The notes below the pieces were generated by a model. The model was given only the letters and a program-made list of their open reading frames with translations, did not search any database and had not been told where the DNA came from. A stretch of 64,000 nucleotides of DNA from Streptomyces eurocidicus (GTDB lineage Bacteria; Actinomycetota; Actinomycetes; Streptomycetales; Streptomycetaceae): positions 62,001-126,000 of the forward strand of contig NZ_LGUI01000013.1 of NCBI RefSeq assembly GCF_002891295.1. Reading direction: 5' to 3'. Each line of letters starts with the position of its first letter. Positions within the stretch are counted from its first letter, which is position 1. Positions 34,926 to 43,343 of the stretch are shown here, one piece after another. Made by a program: the position numbers and the translations under genes.

Positions 34926-36092
34926 TCACCGCTCCCCCGGGATGTCGGACGGCTTGGGCACCATGCCCAGAAGCCAGCCGCAGGCGGCCGCGCAGCGCCG
35001 GGCCGCCCGTCCGTCGCCGTAGGGATTGCGCCGCGGGTACGGACCATTCGTCGTGCCCGACAGCGCGCCCTCGCGTACGAATTCCTTTTCCGCCGCCGCC
35101 ACGATCTCCGACTCCTGGGTGCCGACGAGCCGGGCGAGACCGGAATCGATTCCTTCGGTTCGCTCGGTGTTGTCGCGGGTCACCAGAACCGGAATACCGA
35201 AGGCCGCGGCCTCCTCCTGAATTCCACCCGAGTCCGTGATGGCCAGAACGGAGCGGGCGAGCAGCCGCGCGAAGACGTCGTACGGAATAGGGCCCGGCAG
35301 ATGCACATTAGGGCGGCCGTGCAAGGGCTCCTGGATCGTGGTACGGACCAAAGGGTTCATGTGCGCCGCCACCACGAAGGTGACTTCCGGGTATTGGTGG
35401 CTGAGACTCGCCACTGCTCGGCCGATGCGCCGGATGGGGTCTCCCCAGTTCTCCCGGCGGTGCGCGGTCACCAGAACCAGCGGAGCGGAATTCGCGATTC
35501 GATGCAGAAGTGGATCGCCGGCGGCGGGCGGGCGGCGGCTCGCGGCGACGACCGCGTCGATCACGGTGTTGCCGGTCACCAGGATCCGCTCGGCCGCCAC
35601 CCCTTCGGCGATCAGATTCCGGTGGGCGGCACGGGTAGGCGCCAGGTGCAGATCGCTCACCTCGGCGATCATGCGGCGGTTCGCCTCCTCGGGGAACGGG
35701 TTGCGCAGGTCCCCGGAGCGCAGCCCCGCCTCCACGTGCACCACGGGGACCGAGGAGTAGAACCCGGCCATGGCCCCGGCCAGGGCGGAGGCGGTGTCGC
35801 CCTGGACGACGACCGCGTGGGCCGCGGGCGCACGCAGCCTCTCGCCCAGCCTGCTCAGCAGCCCGGACGTCAGCTCGGAGACCGAAACCGCGCCGACCGG
35901 TGCCGTCAGCTCCACCTGCGCGCGCAGCCCGAAGCAGGAGAGGGTCTCCCGGACCACCTCGCCGTGCTGGCCGGTGGCGATGAGGACCGGCTCCGCCCAG
36001 CTCCGCCGGTTCAGCTCCTGTACGACCGGGGCGAGTTTGACGGCCTCGGGACGGGTGCCCACGACAATGACAATGCGTTTACCGTAGTTCAA
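34926..36092 (-). CDS. wecB: UDP-N-acetylglucosamine 2-epimerase (non-hydrolysing)
   Basis: Interconverts UDP-GlcNAc and UDP-ManNAc, supplying ManNAc for cell-surface polysaccharide. The 388-aa product has VIVVGTRPEAVKLAPVVQEL at the N-terminus, VHVEAGLRSGDLRNPFPEEA near residue 115, LVTAHRRENWGDPI near 220 and ITDSGGIQEEAAAFGIPVLV near 300, all epimerase signatures. TTG at 36092 follows GGAGAGCGTGGAACG; the frame extends to a TTG at 36149 without an RBS. Base composition in and upstream of its 5-prime end is less GC-rich than neighbours, suggesting transfer. Divergent from the GT2 operon (450 bp). Confidence 0.92.
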   Translation of the reverse strand: MNYGKRIVIVVGTRPEAVKLAPVVQELNRRSWAEPVLIATGQHGEVVRETLSCFGLRAQVELTAPVGAVSVSELTSGLLSRLGERLRAPAAHAVVVQGDTASALAGAMAGFYSSVPVVHVEAGLRSGDLRNPFPEEANRRMIAEVSDLHLAPTRAAHRNLIAEGVAAERILVTGNTVIDAVVAASRRPPAAGDPLLHRIANSAPLVLVTAHRRENWGDPIRRIGRAVASLSHQYPEVTFVVAAHMNPLVRTTIQEPLHGRPNVHLPGPIPYDVFARLLARSVLAITDSGGIQEEAAAFGIPVLVTRDNTERTEGIDSGLARLVGTQESEIVAAAEKEFVREGALSGTTNGPYPRRNPYGDGRAARRCAAACGWLLGMVPKPSDIPGER

Positions 36093-36542
36093 CGTTCCAC
36101 GCTCTCCGTCCGTCGCGCAGGGAATGGGACTACCCTCAAGATGGCGCAAACAAAAGAATGGTGGCGCACGGGATTACCATCACTGAGCAGTACGGAAGAT
36201 CACGTGAAGGCATGGAAGTTGAAAGAGATGCCTACTGCTCCAGGTATGGGAGCGAGGTCCGCCGATGAAACTAACTCCGGTGCGCGCTCCGTGCAACGAG
36301 CCTGATTCGGCATGGTTGGCCGGATCCGGGCAGTATCCACAATCACTGGACGGGAAATCCTTGATACGTCTGGAGGGATGGATATCCGGATGCACCCGGG
36401 TTGGCGCGAAACCGCCTCCCGCAGCACCCTTCAAGCCGCGGTGCGGTCTGGCCACCGGCCGTTTCCTGAGCGAGAGTGGTCGGGCTCTCCTCCCCCTTGC
36501 GCCCAGGATGCGCTCGTTGCTGCCCGGAGGTACCTCCGCACT
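36093..36542. other. Divergent intergenic region, relatively AT-rich
   Basis: 450 bp between wecB and the small membrane protein gene. About 36120-36420 is noticeably less GC-rich than the rest of the window. It must hold both promoters. I see no clear palindrome and no supported gene. Confidence 0.4.
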
Positions 36543-36836
36543 ATGTACACGGGATTCACCTGGCCGCTGGTCGGCGGCATGGCGGCGGCCCGTGTCGGGG
36601 GAGGTGCGGCGCCCGGTCGCGGAGCTTTGCTGGCGACCATCGGTGTGGCGGTGCTGCCCGTGAGTTTCGTCCTGGGACGGGAGATACAGCGTCGCCTGAC
36701 CGGACGGGAAGGGGTGGAACCGGCTCCGGAACGAGGGATCGGCCATCCGGTGGTGCCCGCCCGCCCGTATCCGGCCCCCATCATTCCGGTGGGGCCGCCC
36801 TCATGGAGACGCCAGAAGCGGGAGGTCCGTCAGTGA
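36543..36836 (+). CDS. Small membrane protein coupled to GT2
   Basis: A 97-aa protein from the ATG at 36543 behind CCCGGAGGTACC. It has one clear hydrophobic segment (ALLATIGVAVLPVSFVLG at about 28-45), a weaker Gly/Ala-rich one before it (WPLVGGMAAARVGGG), and a Pro-rich C-terminal tail (HPVVPARPYPAPIIPVGPPS). Its stop overlaps the GT2 start in GTGA. I do not recognise the family. By position it may be an accessory subunit of the polysaccharide synthase, comparable to the small membrane partners of cellulose or poly-GlcNAc synthases. Confidence 0.65.
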   Translation: MYTGFTWPLVGGMAAARVGGGAAPGRGALLATIGVAVLPVSFVLGREIQRRLTGREGVEPAPERGIGHPVVPARPYPAPIIPVGPPSWRRQKREVRQ

Positions 36837-38194
36837 GACACAAGCTACTCAAGGCCGTTGACACGATCGGCTATGCGGTCATCGGCATGTCCGCGGGCTA
36901 TCTCGCCCTCGCCATGAGCGCGGGGCTCTTCGAACTGCGCCGCCAGAAGGCCGCGTTACGCGTCCAGGGCGACACGGCGTACGGCAGCCCGCACCTCGGC
37001 CGCCGCGACCACCGCCACCTGTACGCCCTCATCCCCTGCCTCAACGAGGAGTCCGTGATCGGCACCACGGTCACCGGGCTGCTCGGGCCGCGCACCACGG
37101 TCATCGTCATCGACGACGGCTCGGACGACACCACCGGGCAGGAGGCCGGGCGGGCGGGCGAGGAGGCACGGGCGGCGGGACGGCCGGGCGAGGTGGTCGT
37201 GCTGCGCCGGGAGCCGCCGAACGCCCGACAGGGCAAGGGCGAGGCCCTCAACCACGGAATCCGGTGGATCCGGGAGAGCGTCGCGGCGCACGGCCAGGAC
37301 CCCCGCGAGGCGATCGTCTGCGTGATGGACGCGGACGGCCGGCTCTCGGACCGGGCGCTGAGCCACGTCCTGCCGCTCTTCGACGACCCCCGCGTCGGCG
37401 GTGTGCAACTCGGTGTACGCATCCGCAACCGCCGCGGGAACTTCCTGACCTGGTTCCAGGACTACCAGTTCTGGGCGATGGCCGCGGTCACCCAGTTCGG
37501 CCGCAACCTCACCTCGACCGTCAGCCTCGGCGGCAACGGGCAGTTCACCCGGCTCCGTGCCCTGGACGGCCTGGGCGAACGCCCCTGGTCGCGATCGCTG
37601 ACCGAGGACCTGGACCTGGCCATCAGCCTCGCCGTGCGCGGCTGGCGACTGCGGACCACCGCCCACGCCTCCGTGGACCAGCAGGGCGTCAGCGATCTGC
37701 GGCGGCTCGTCCGGCAGCGGACCCGCTGGTACCAGGGCCATATGACGTCGATCCGGCGGATGGGCGAGATATGGCGGGCGCCCCGGATGCGGCACCTGGC
37801 CGCCCTGGAGATGTTCTCCTACCTGCTGGTGCCCTGGGTGCTGGACCTGCCCTGGTCGATCCTCTTCCAGTACTGCCTGATCTGGTTCATCCGCAGCCCC
37901 AACGTCCTGGTGCTGCACGGCCGGCGCTCCACCGCCCTCAACGCCACCTGGCTGAAGTGGCCCGCCAACCTGGCCGCCTGGTACCTGCTCACCTTCGCGC
38001 CCGCGCTCATCACCTCCTGGACCTATCTGCGCCGGGACAAAGCCGTGGGCCTGCTGCGGGCCCTGATGCTCGGGCACTCCTTCGTCGTCATGAACTACAT
38101 GTCGTTCCTCTGCGCCTGGAGCGCCCTGTTCCGCATGGTGCGCGGGCAGACGGGCTGGACCAAGACCACCCGGGAGGCCGAGGCGGCGTGCTGA
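36833..38194 (+). CDS. Processive GT2 (cellulose/hyaluronan/poly-GlcNAc synthase-like)
   Basis: Membrane polysaccharide synthase, 453 aa. One N-terminal helix (IGYAVIGMSAGYLALAMSAG), the GT-A domain with PCLNEESVIGTTVTGLLG, the UDP-binding IDDGSDDT, the metal DADG, acceptor-site EDLDLAI and the processivity motif RQRTRW (QxxRW), then three to four C-terminal helices (about 325-430). It polymerises a UDP-sugar while extruding the chain. GTG at 36833 sits in GTGA with an excellent GGGAGGT. Codon 42 is TTA (36956-36958), so translation should need the bldA tRNA and may be tied to development. Next to wecB, the substrate may be GlcNAc, ManNAc or both. No PgaB-like or cellulase gene is present. 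Confidence 0.88.
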   Translation: MRHKLLKAVDTIGYAVIGMSAGYLALAMSAGLFELRRQKAALRVQGDTAYGSPHLGRRDHRHLYALIPCLNEESVIGTTVTGLLGPRTTVIVIDDGSDDTTGQEAGRAGEEARAAGRPGEVVVLRREPPNARQGKGEALNHGIRWIRESVAAHGQDPREAIVCVMDADGRLSDRALSHVLPLFDDPRVGGVQLGVRIRNRRGNFLTWFQDYQFWAMAAVTQFGRNLTSTVSLGGNGQFTRLRALDGLGERPWSRSLTEDLDLAISLAVRGWRLRTTAHASVDQQGVSDLRRLVRQRTRWYQGHMTSIRRMGEIWRAPRMRHLAALEMFSYLLVPWVLDLPWSILFQYCLIWFIRSPNVLVLHGRRSTALNATWLKWPANLAAWYLLTFAPALITSWTYLRRDKAVGLLRALMLGHSFVVMNYMSFLCAWSALFRMVRGQTGWTKTTREAEAAC

Positions 38195-38284
38195 GCCGCC
38201 GCGAGAGAGCGGCGGGGCCGGGGGCACGCGGTCCGGGATATGCGTTCGGTAGGCAGCCGAGGTCGCGAGGAGGGGCCGTGCGCT

Positions 38285-38321
38285 CAGGTGTCCGGGGGGC
38301 TGGCCGACCTCCGGACACCTG
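38285..38321. terminator. Terminator between GT2 and P450 genes
   Basis: Arms CAGGTGTCCGG (38285-38295) and CCGGACACCTG (38311-38321), 15-base loop, followed by ATTCGAT. Lies between convergent genes. Confidence 0.65.
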
Positions 38322-38371
38322 ATTCGATCAACCGTGCGCCGAAGCTCCGCGCGCGCGGAACGCGGTCGCCG

Positions 38372-39895
38372 TCATCCGGCGCCCCCTCCCCCTTCCCCGC
38401 CCCGGGGCTCCGTCGTCATCGGGAGATGGTCCGGGTGGACGTCCACCGTGGCGGTCTTGCGGATCCGGGTGCCCGGGATCGGGCACAGGCGCCAGCGTTG
38501 GCAGATCACGGCCACCGCCACCAGCGCCTCCATGAAGGCGTAGGTGTTTCCCATGCATTGGTGGGCGCCGGCGCCGAACGGGATGAAGGCGCCCTTCGGT
38601 ACGTCCGCCGACCGCTCCGGGAGCCAGCGGTCCGGGTCGAAGGCGTCCGGAGCGGGGAACCAGCGGGGGTCGTGGTGGAGGGCGTACGGGCTGTAGAGGA
38701 CCTCGCCGCCGGCCGGGATCACGGTGTTCCCCAGGCGGACCGGGGTGAGCGCGCGCCGGGTGAACATCCACACCGCGTAGAGGCGCAGCACCTCCATGAC
38801 GACCCGGCCGGTGTACTTCAGCGCCGGCAGGTCCTCGTGGCGCGGCGGGCGGCCGCCCAGGACCGCGTCCAGCTCCTCGTGCACCCGGGCCTCCGCCGCC
38901 GGGTTCCGGCCCAGTTCGTGGAAGAACCAGGCCAGCGTCGCGCCCGTCGTCTCGATGCCCGCTATCGCGAAATTGATCACCTGGTCGTGGACCTGCCGGT
39001 CCGTCAGCCCCGTCCCGTCCTCGTCGCGCAGGGCCAGCAGCATCGACAGCAGGTCCCCGTGGTCCTTCCCCGCCGCCCGGTAGGCCGCGATCGCCCCGTC
39101 CACGGCCCGGCCCATCTCGTCGATCGCCCGGGCGAAGCGGCGGTTCCCCGGGGTGGGCAGTCCGGTCCACCACTCCGGCAGGATCGTACGGACCATCGCG
39201 CCCCGCAGCAGGACCGGGACGCTGCGCTGCACCGCCGCGGACGCCTCACGGGTGAAGCCCACCGTGAAGAGCGTGCTGGTCAGCATCGCGAACGAGAGGT
39301 CGTTCATCACGTCCGTCACCGACAGCACCCGGCCCGGCCGCCAGCTCGTCACCGCCTCCTCCACGGCCTCGCGCACCAGCGGGGTGTAGTCCGCGACCTT
39401 CCCCCGCTGGAAGGCCGGCTGGAGGATGCGGCGCTGCTTGACGTGCGCGGCGCCCGACACCGTCCCCACTCCCCCGCCGAAGAACAGCGCCGCCTTCTCG
39501 AAGAGCCGGCCCCGTTCGAAGTGCCGCGCGTCGTCGACGAGGACGCGCTGCACCAGCTCCGGGTGGGTGATCGCGTGGATCGGCAGCGGTCCCAGCCTGA
39601 GGCGTACGACGTCGCCGTGCGCCGCCAGCGACGTGACGAAGTCGAGCGGGCTCCTCATCAGCGACGGCGCGTGGCCCACCACCGGCCACGCCCCCGGCAC
39701 CGACCGCACCGGGGACGGGACGGGGCGCGGGGAAGGGACCGACTCGGACCCGGGAGGCGGCGCGCCCGCCGGGCCGCCCGACCTGCCGCTCTCCGGCCCC
39801 GTCCCGCGCGCCGACTCCCGCCCGGTCCGGGTCTCCGGATCCCGCCCCGCCCCCCTCAAGTCCCCGTTGGCGTTCCCTTCCTGACATTTCTTCAC
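38372..39895 (-). CDS. Cytochrome P450, terpene-associated
   Basis: A 507-aa P450 resembling the terpene-oxidising CYP170 type. The Pro/Gly/Ser-rich N-terminal 65 residues are an unusual extension with no homology. Then PGAWPVVGHAPSLMRSPLDF, I-helix INFAIAGIETTGATLAWFFH, K-helix EVLRLYAVW and the haem loop FIPFGAGAHQCMGNTYAFME with the cysteine ligand. GTG at 39895 is behind GAGGGGGGCC, 24 bp after the terpene synthase stop. It likely oxidises the terpene made by the neighbour. Last residues (GGEGGGGAG) are low-complexity. Assignment as P450 is secure; the terpene product is not predictable. Confidence 0.92.
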   Translation of the reverse strand: MKKCQEGNANGDLRGAGRDPETRTGRESARGTGPESGRSGGPAGAPPPGSESVPSPRPVPSPVRSVPGAWPVVGHAPSLMRSPLDFVTSLAAHGDVVRLRLGPLPIHAITHPELVQRVLVDDARHFERGRLFEKAALFFGGGVGTVSGAAHVKQRRILQPAFQRGKVADYTPLVREAVEEAVTSWRPGRVLSVTDVMNDLSFAMLTSTLFTVGFTREASAAVQRSVPVLLRGAMVRTILPEWWTGLPTPGNRRFARAIDEMGRAVDGAIAAYRAAGKDHGDLLSMLLALRDEDGTGLTDRQVHDQVINFAIAGIETTGATLAWFFHELGRNPAAEARVHEELDAVLGGRPPRHEDLPALKYTGRVVMEVLRLYAVWMFTRRALTPVRLGNTVIPAGGEVLYSPYALHHDPRWFPAPDAFDPDRWLPERSADVPKGAFIPFGAGAHQCMGNTYAFMEALVAVAVICQRWRLCPIPGTRIRKTATVDVHPDHLPMTTEPRGGEGGGGAG

Positions 39896-39919
39896 TGAGG
39901 CCCCCCTCTTTTCCCGACG

Positions 39920-40981
39920 TCACATGACACCCTGCTCCATGTGCGCGGACGCGGTTTCCCCTGTGTCCCCCACCGGGTCCCGCCGCCACGCCACACGCAC
40001 CCGTACCGCGCTGCCGTCCTCCGTCACCTGCACCGGCGCATAGCGCGGCGACAGCTCATGGGCGCGAGTGATGCCCACGAGCAGATGCTGGTACGCCTCG
40101 AACCACCACGCCAGGGACGGGACCCGCGCGCAGACCCGGTGGCCCAGGGCGCAGGCGTCCGCCAGGGTCTCGGCGTGCCTGCGGGCGACCTCCCGGCACG
40201 CCTCGACCTCGGTGACCCCTTGCTCCCGGGCGAGGATCGGGACGAGGTTCGGCAGGCCGTCGTTCGCGTCCTTCTCCATTCCGTAGAGGTCGTTGAAGTA
40301 GACGTACAGCGTCTCCGCCAGGTGGTACGCGGTCCGGATCTCCCTGCCGTGCTCCGCCGGGGCCGTCTCCCTGCCGTAGGCGTACTGGAGCAGGTCGAGC
40401 CAGACCTGCTGGCCGGCGGTGCGGCGGCGTACGGCGAGATACGCGTCGCTGCCGGGGTGGCGGCCCCGCGACCTCAGCATCATGGCCTCGTCGTTCGTCG
40501 AGCGGTACCACGCGGTGAGGTTCGCCCCGAGCCTCCGGAGCCATCGCGCGCTCATCCCCGCCCGCCGGAACTCCTGCCCCAGTTCCCACCAGGCCCGGGC
40601 GTAGCGGTCCGTCCCCGACGCGCCGGGCGGATCCGAAGTGCCGCGGACCGCCCGCCCCATCCGCTCCGCCTCGGCCTCGGCTATGCCGCGCCCCTCTATC
40701 CGGTCGTCGTGGAAGGCCCACAGCGCCAGGAGCCGGGCGATGGTGTTCTGGCGGTCCGGCGGCGCGAGGGGGTAGCTGTGCCGGGCGAAGAGGTCGGACC
40801 TCAGGATCGTGCCGTACTTCAGGTGTTCCCCGGCCGAGGTGACCAGCGAGAGCCGGTCGAGCCAGCGGTGCACCTCCAGCTCGGGGTCGGGGACCGGATA
40901 CGGGTCGGGGAGGCGGTTCCAGGACTCGGGGTAGGTCAGGAATATGTCGTGCAGCTCGGCAAGGGTCATGGGGGGGTTCAT
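39920..40981 (-). CDS. Class I terpene synthase family protein
   Basis: Cyclises a prenyl diphosphate (probably FPP or GPP); cytoplasmic. The 353-aa product carries the Asp-rich motif in LLALWAFHDDRIEGRGI (DDxxE) near residue 92, a pyrophosphate-sensor Arg upstream of the second motif, and the NSE triad in YVYFNDLYGMEKDANDGLPN near 230. There the canonical Ser is Gly and the last acidic residue is Asp, a variant form. The C-terminal RY pair is present in LSPRYAPVQV. ATG follows CGAGGAACCGAGACC. Forms an operon with the downstream P450. The variant metal site makes it hard to class with known synthases. Confidence 0.85.
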   Translation of the reverse strand: MNPPMTLAELHDIFLTYPESWNRLPDPYPVPDPELEVHRWLDRLSLVTSAGEHLKYGTILRSDLFARHSYPLAPPDRQNTIARLLALWAFHDDRIEGRGIAEAEAERMGRAVRGTSDPPGASGTDRYARAWWELGQEFRRAGMSARWLRRLGANLTAWYRSTNDEAMMLRSRGRHPGSDAYLAVRRRTAGQQVWLDLLQYAYGRETAPAEHGREIRTAYHLAETLYVYFNDLYGMEKDANDGLPNLVPILAREQGVTEVEACREVARRHAETLADACALGHRVCARVPSLAWWFEAYQHLLVGITRAHELSPRYAPVQVTEDGSAVRVRVAWRRDPVGDTGETASAHMEQGVM

Positions 40982-41778
40982 GGTCTCGGTTCCTCGTTGA
41001 TCGCCGGCGATGCGCAGAAACAGGGGTACGAGCTGCCGTGCGGCGTTGCCCTGTTCAAAAGCTCTCCCGTGGGGAAGCGATACGAAGCTGTGGTCCTGCG
41101 GGGCCCGTCGAGGAGCCGGCCGCCCGCGCCTCGGCCCGTCGGCGGCACGTCAGGACGGCCACCGCGCGGACGGTGGTCTGCCGCGGCCGGGGGCGTACGG
41201 ACCGGCCACGGCCGTGCCCCGCTTCCCCGAGCCGCTCTCGAACGCGCCGCCCGTCCGCATCGCCGCTCAGCCACCCGCGTCGCGATCCAGAAGGACCGGA
41301 CGGACCGGGCGGACCGGATGGACCGGGCGGAACAGCGGAACCGGACGGCACGGAAGGACCGGACGGAGCGGGAGGGCCGGACGGAGCGGGAGGGCCGGGC
41401 CGGCGGAACCCACGGGACCGGCCGGGTCGGCACGGCTCACCGGGCCGACCGCAATACGCCTCGCACCCATAGCGGACCGCCCCTTTCCCGTCACCCCGAC
41501 CCCGGCCCCTCCCGGTTTCCCGGCGGCGGCCGGGTCTGCCCGGAGCATCCCCACTCCACGTGAAAGGCACCACGGCAGCGTGCGTTCGGATGAAGCACTG
41601 GGGAGCGCACGGAGCATTCGTCGTCTTCGCATAGGCCAGTTGCCCATTACGCGCGCTCTCGCGCCCCCCGCCTGCGGATACTACAAAGGGCTACGGGTGT
41701 GCTACGCACAGGAGTGAACGCCCGTGACGGCGAGGACAGGAACAGGGCCCCGCACGGCCCCGCCCCGGCACCCGTCCG
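40982..41778. other. Intergenic region with degenerate and exact tandem repeats
   Basis: About 800 bp without a supported gene. 41293-41400 is built of GGACCGG/GGACGGA-type units; the clearest is an 18-bp unit, CCGGACGGAGCGGGAGGG, in two exact copies at 41359-41376 and 41377-41394. Frames through it translate to low-complexity Gly/Arg/Thr and are not credible. Must include the terpene operon promoter. Confidence 0.55.
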
Positions 41779-42441
41779 TCACGAAGCCTTCCGCCGCACG
41801 GCGGGCAGCAGGATCAGATGGGTGCCCGGCCGGCCCGCGCGCCGGCCGTTGGTGGTCGCGTACACATCGACGGGTCCGGCCGGCCGCCAGTGCTCGCCGA
41901 GCCGCTTGGCCGTGTACATCGCCTCGTCCGCGCCCCGCAGCAGTTCGGTGAGCCCGGCGCCGGGGCGGTGGCTGATGCGGCAGAGACCGATCGAGGCCCG
42001 TGGGGAGAGCGTCGCCGCGCTGGTTTCGAGCGGCGCGGAGAGCCGGGCCGAGAGCCCGTAGGTCAGTTCGGCGTCGGGATCCGCGTCCGGGGCGAGCCTG
42101 ACCACGGCGGTGAACTCGTCACCGCCGAGCCGCGCCGCGAACCCGCCCCGCTCGCGACACCAGACCGCCAGGCGCCGGCCGACCGCCGCGATGACCTGGT
42201 CGCCCACCGCGTGGCCATGGGTGTCGTTGATCTGCTTGAAGCCGTTGAGGTCCAGGAGCAGCAGCGCGGCGTCCGGGTGCTTGATCGCCCGCTGGGCGCG
42301 GGAGGTGAACTCCTCGCGGCGCATCAGGCCCGTCAGCGGGTCGGTACGGGCGGTACGGAGCCGGCGGGCGAGGACGAGGGCGTGGGTGGCCCAGCCGAGC
42401 GAGGGGGCGACTATGGGTAAGACCTGGAGCAGCAGGTTCAT
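41779..42441 (-). CDS. Diguanylate cyclase (GGDEF), bldA-dependent
   Basis: Makes c-di-GMP, the messenger that controls BldD and development in Streptomyces. The 220-aa product has a short hydrophobic N-terminus (MNLLLQVLPIVAPSLGWATH) that may anchor it, then the GGDEF domain: DPLTGLMRREEF, LLLLDLNGFKQINDTHGHAV, ARLGGDEFTAVV (active-site GGDEF intact), and RGADEAMYTAKRLG. I see no RxxD inhibitory site immediately before GGDEF. Codon 8 is TTA (42418-42420). ATG at 42441 follows GGAAGGTGCCCG; the long upstream frame to 43134 overlaps the next gene and lacks homology. No sensor domain is attached. Confidence 0.9.
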   Translation of the reverse strand: MNLLLQVLPIVAPSLGWATHALVLARRLRTARTDPLTGLMRREEFTSRAQRAIKHPDAALLLLDLNGFKQINDTHGHAVGDQVIAAVGRRLAVWCRERGGFAARLGGDEFTAVVRLAPDADPDAELTYGLSARLSAPLETSAATLSPRASIGLCRISHRPGAGLTELLRGADEAMYTAKRLGEHWRPAGPVDVYATTNGRRAGRPGTHLILLPAVRRKAS

Positions 42442-42834
42442 CGGGCACCTTCCGGAACGGAGAGCCGGCCCGTCGCGTCGTCGTGGGGGCGCGGGGCGGG
42501 CGTGTGGGTGGGTCCGGTCATGCTGGAGATCCCCACTTCTGCCGGAAGGGAGCGAGTGACGGCGAACACCTCTCCCTCGCAAGGGCATTCGCGAGCCAGC
42601 GCGGCCCCAACGCGCGCTTCCTCTGGCGGTGGCGGCCCGTCCCCGGCAGGCTGTGCACCCCGGGTGCCCGGGCCCCGCCCCACGGACGGCCCGGTGCCCT
42701 GTCCCACGGATCGCCCGGCGCCCCGCCCGGGAAGGCACCGGACCACCCGCCCCGCGAACCACCCGCGGTACACGCCGGAACCACCGGAAAAGCTGCCGGC
42801 AGGACCGGTGGACAGACCAGCCGGAGGTCGGACC

Positions 42835-43302
42835 ATGAGCCCACGGAACACCCACCCCACGACCCCGAGGGGCGACGCGCGGCACAGCCTGCGCGTCGCC
42901 CTCACCCCACGCGCCGCCGAGCTCGTGCGCCGGCTGCGCGCGGAGCACGGCCCCCTGATGTTCCATCAGTCCGGCGGCTGCTGCGACGGCAGCTCGCCCA
43001 TGTGCTACCCGTACGGCGAGTTCCGTACGGGCGCCTCCGACGTGCTGCTCGCGGAGCTCGGCATCGACGGCGTGGCCGAACCGGTCGGGTTCTGGATGTC
43101 GGCCGACCAGTTCGAGCGCTGGCGCCACACCCACCTCACGGTGGACGTGGTGCCCGGGCGCGGCAGCGGCTTCTCCCTCGAAGCCCCCGAGGGGGTGCGC
43201 TTCCTGGTCCGGTCACGCCTGCTCACGGACGACGAGACCCGCCGCCTGGACTCCGAGGGCGAAGCCGCGCGGACGGGCCGGGACAGGCGCGGGGAGAGGT
43301 AG
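42835..43302 (+). CDS. DUF779 family protein
   Basis: A 155-aa protein of the DUF779 family, normally encoded beside acetaldehyde/ExaC-type aldehyde dehydrogenases. Signature: LMFHQSGGCCDGSSPMCYP, with CC and a third Cys likely to bind metal, then EFRTGASDVLLAEL and FWMSADQFERWRHTHL. ATG at 42835 follows CCGGAGGTCGG. Function in the family is not established; a role with aldehyde oxidation is inferred from conservation of neighbourhood. Here it lies 11.8 kb from the aldehyde dehydrogenase at 29540, suggesting that the region between was inserted. Frame upstream to 42502 is not used. Confidence 0.88.
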   Translation: MSPRNTHPTTPRGDARHSLRVALTPRAAELVRRLRAEHGPLMFHQSGGCCDGSSPMCYPYGEFRTGASDVLLAELGIDGVAEPVGFWMSADQFERWRHTHLTVDVVPGRGSGFSLEAPEGVRFLVRSRLLTDDETRRLDSEGEAARTGRDRRGER

Positions 43303-43343
43303 CCCCACGCCCCCGCCCCGTCACGGCGAGGCGTCCGGCCCCG

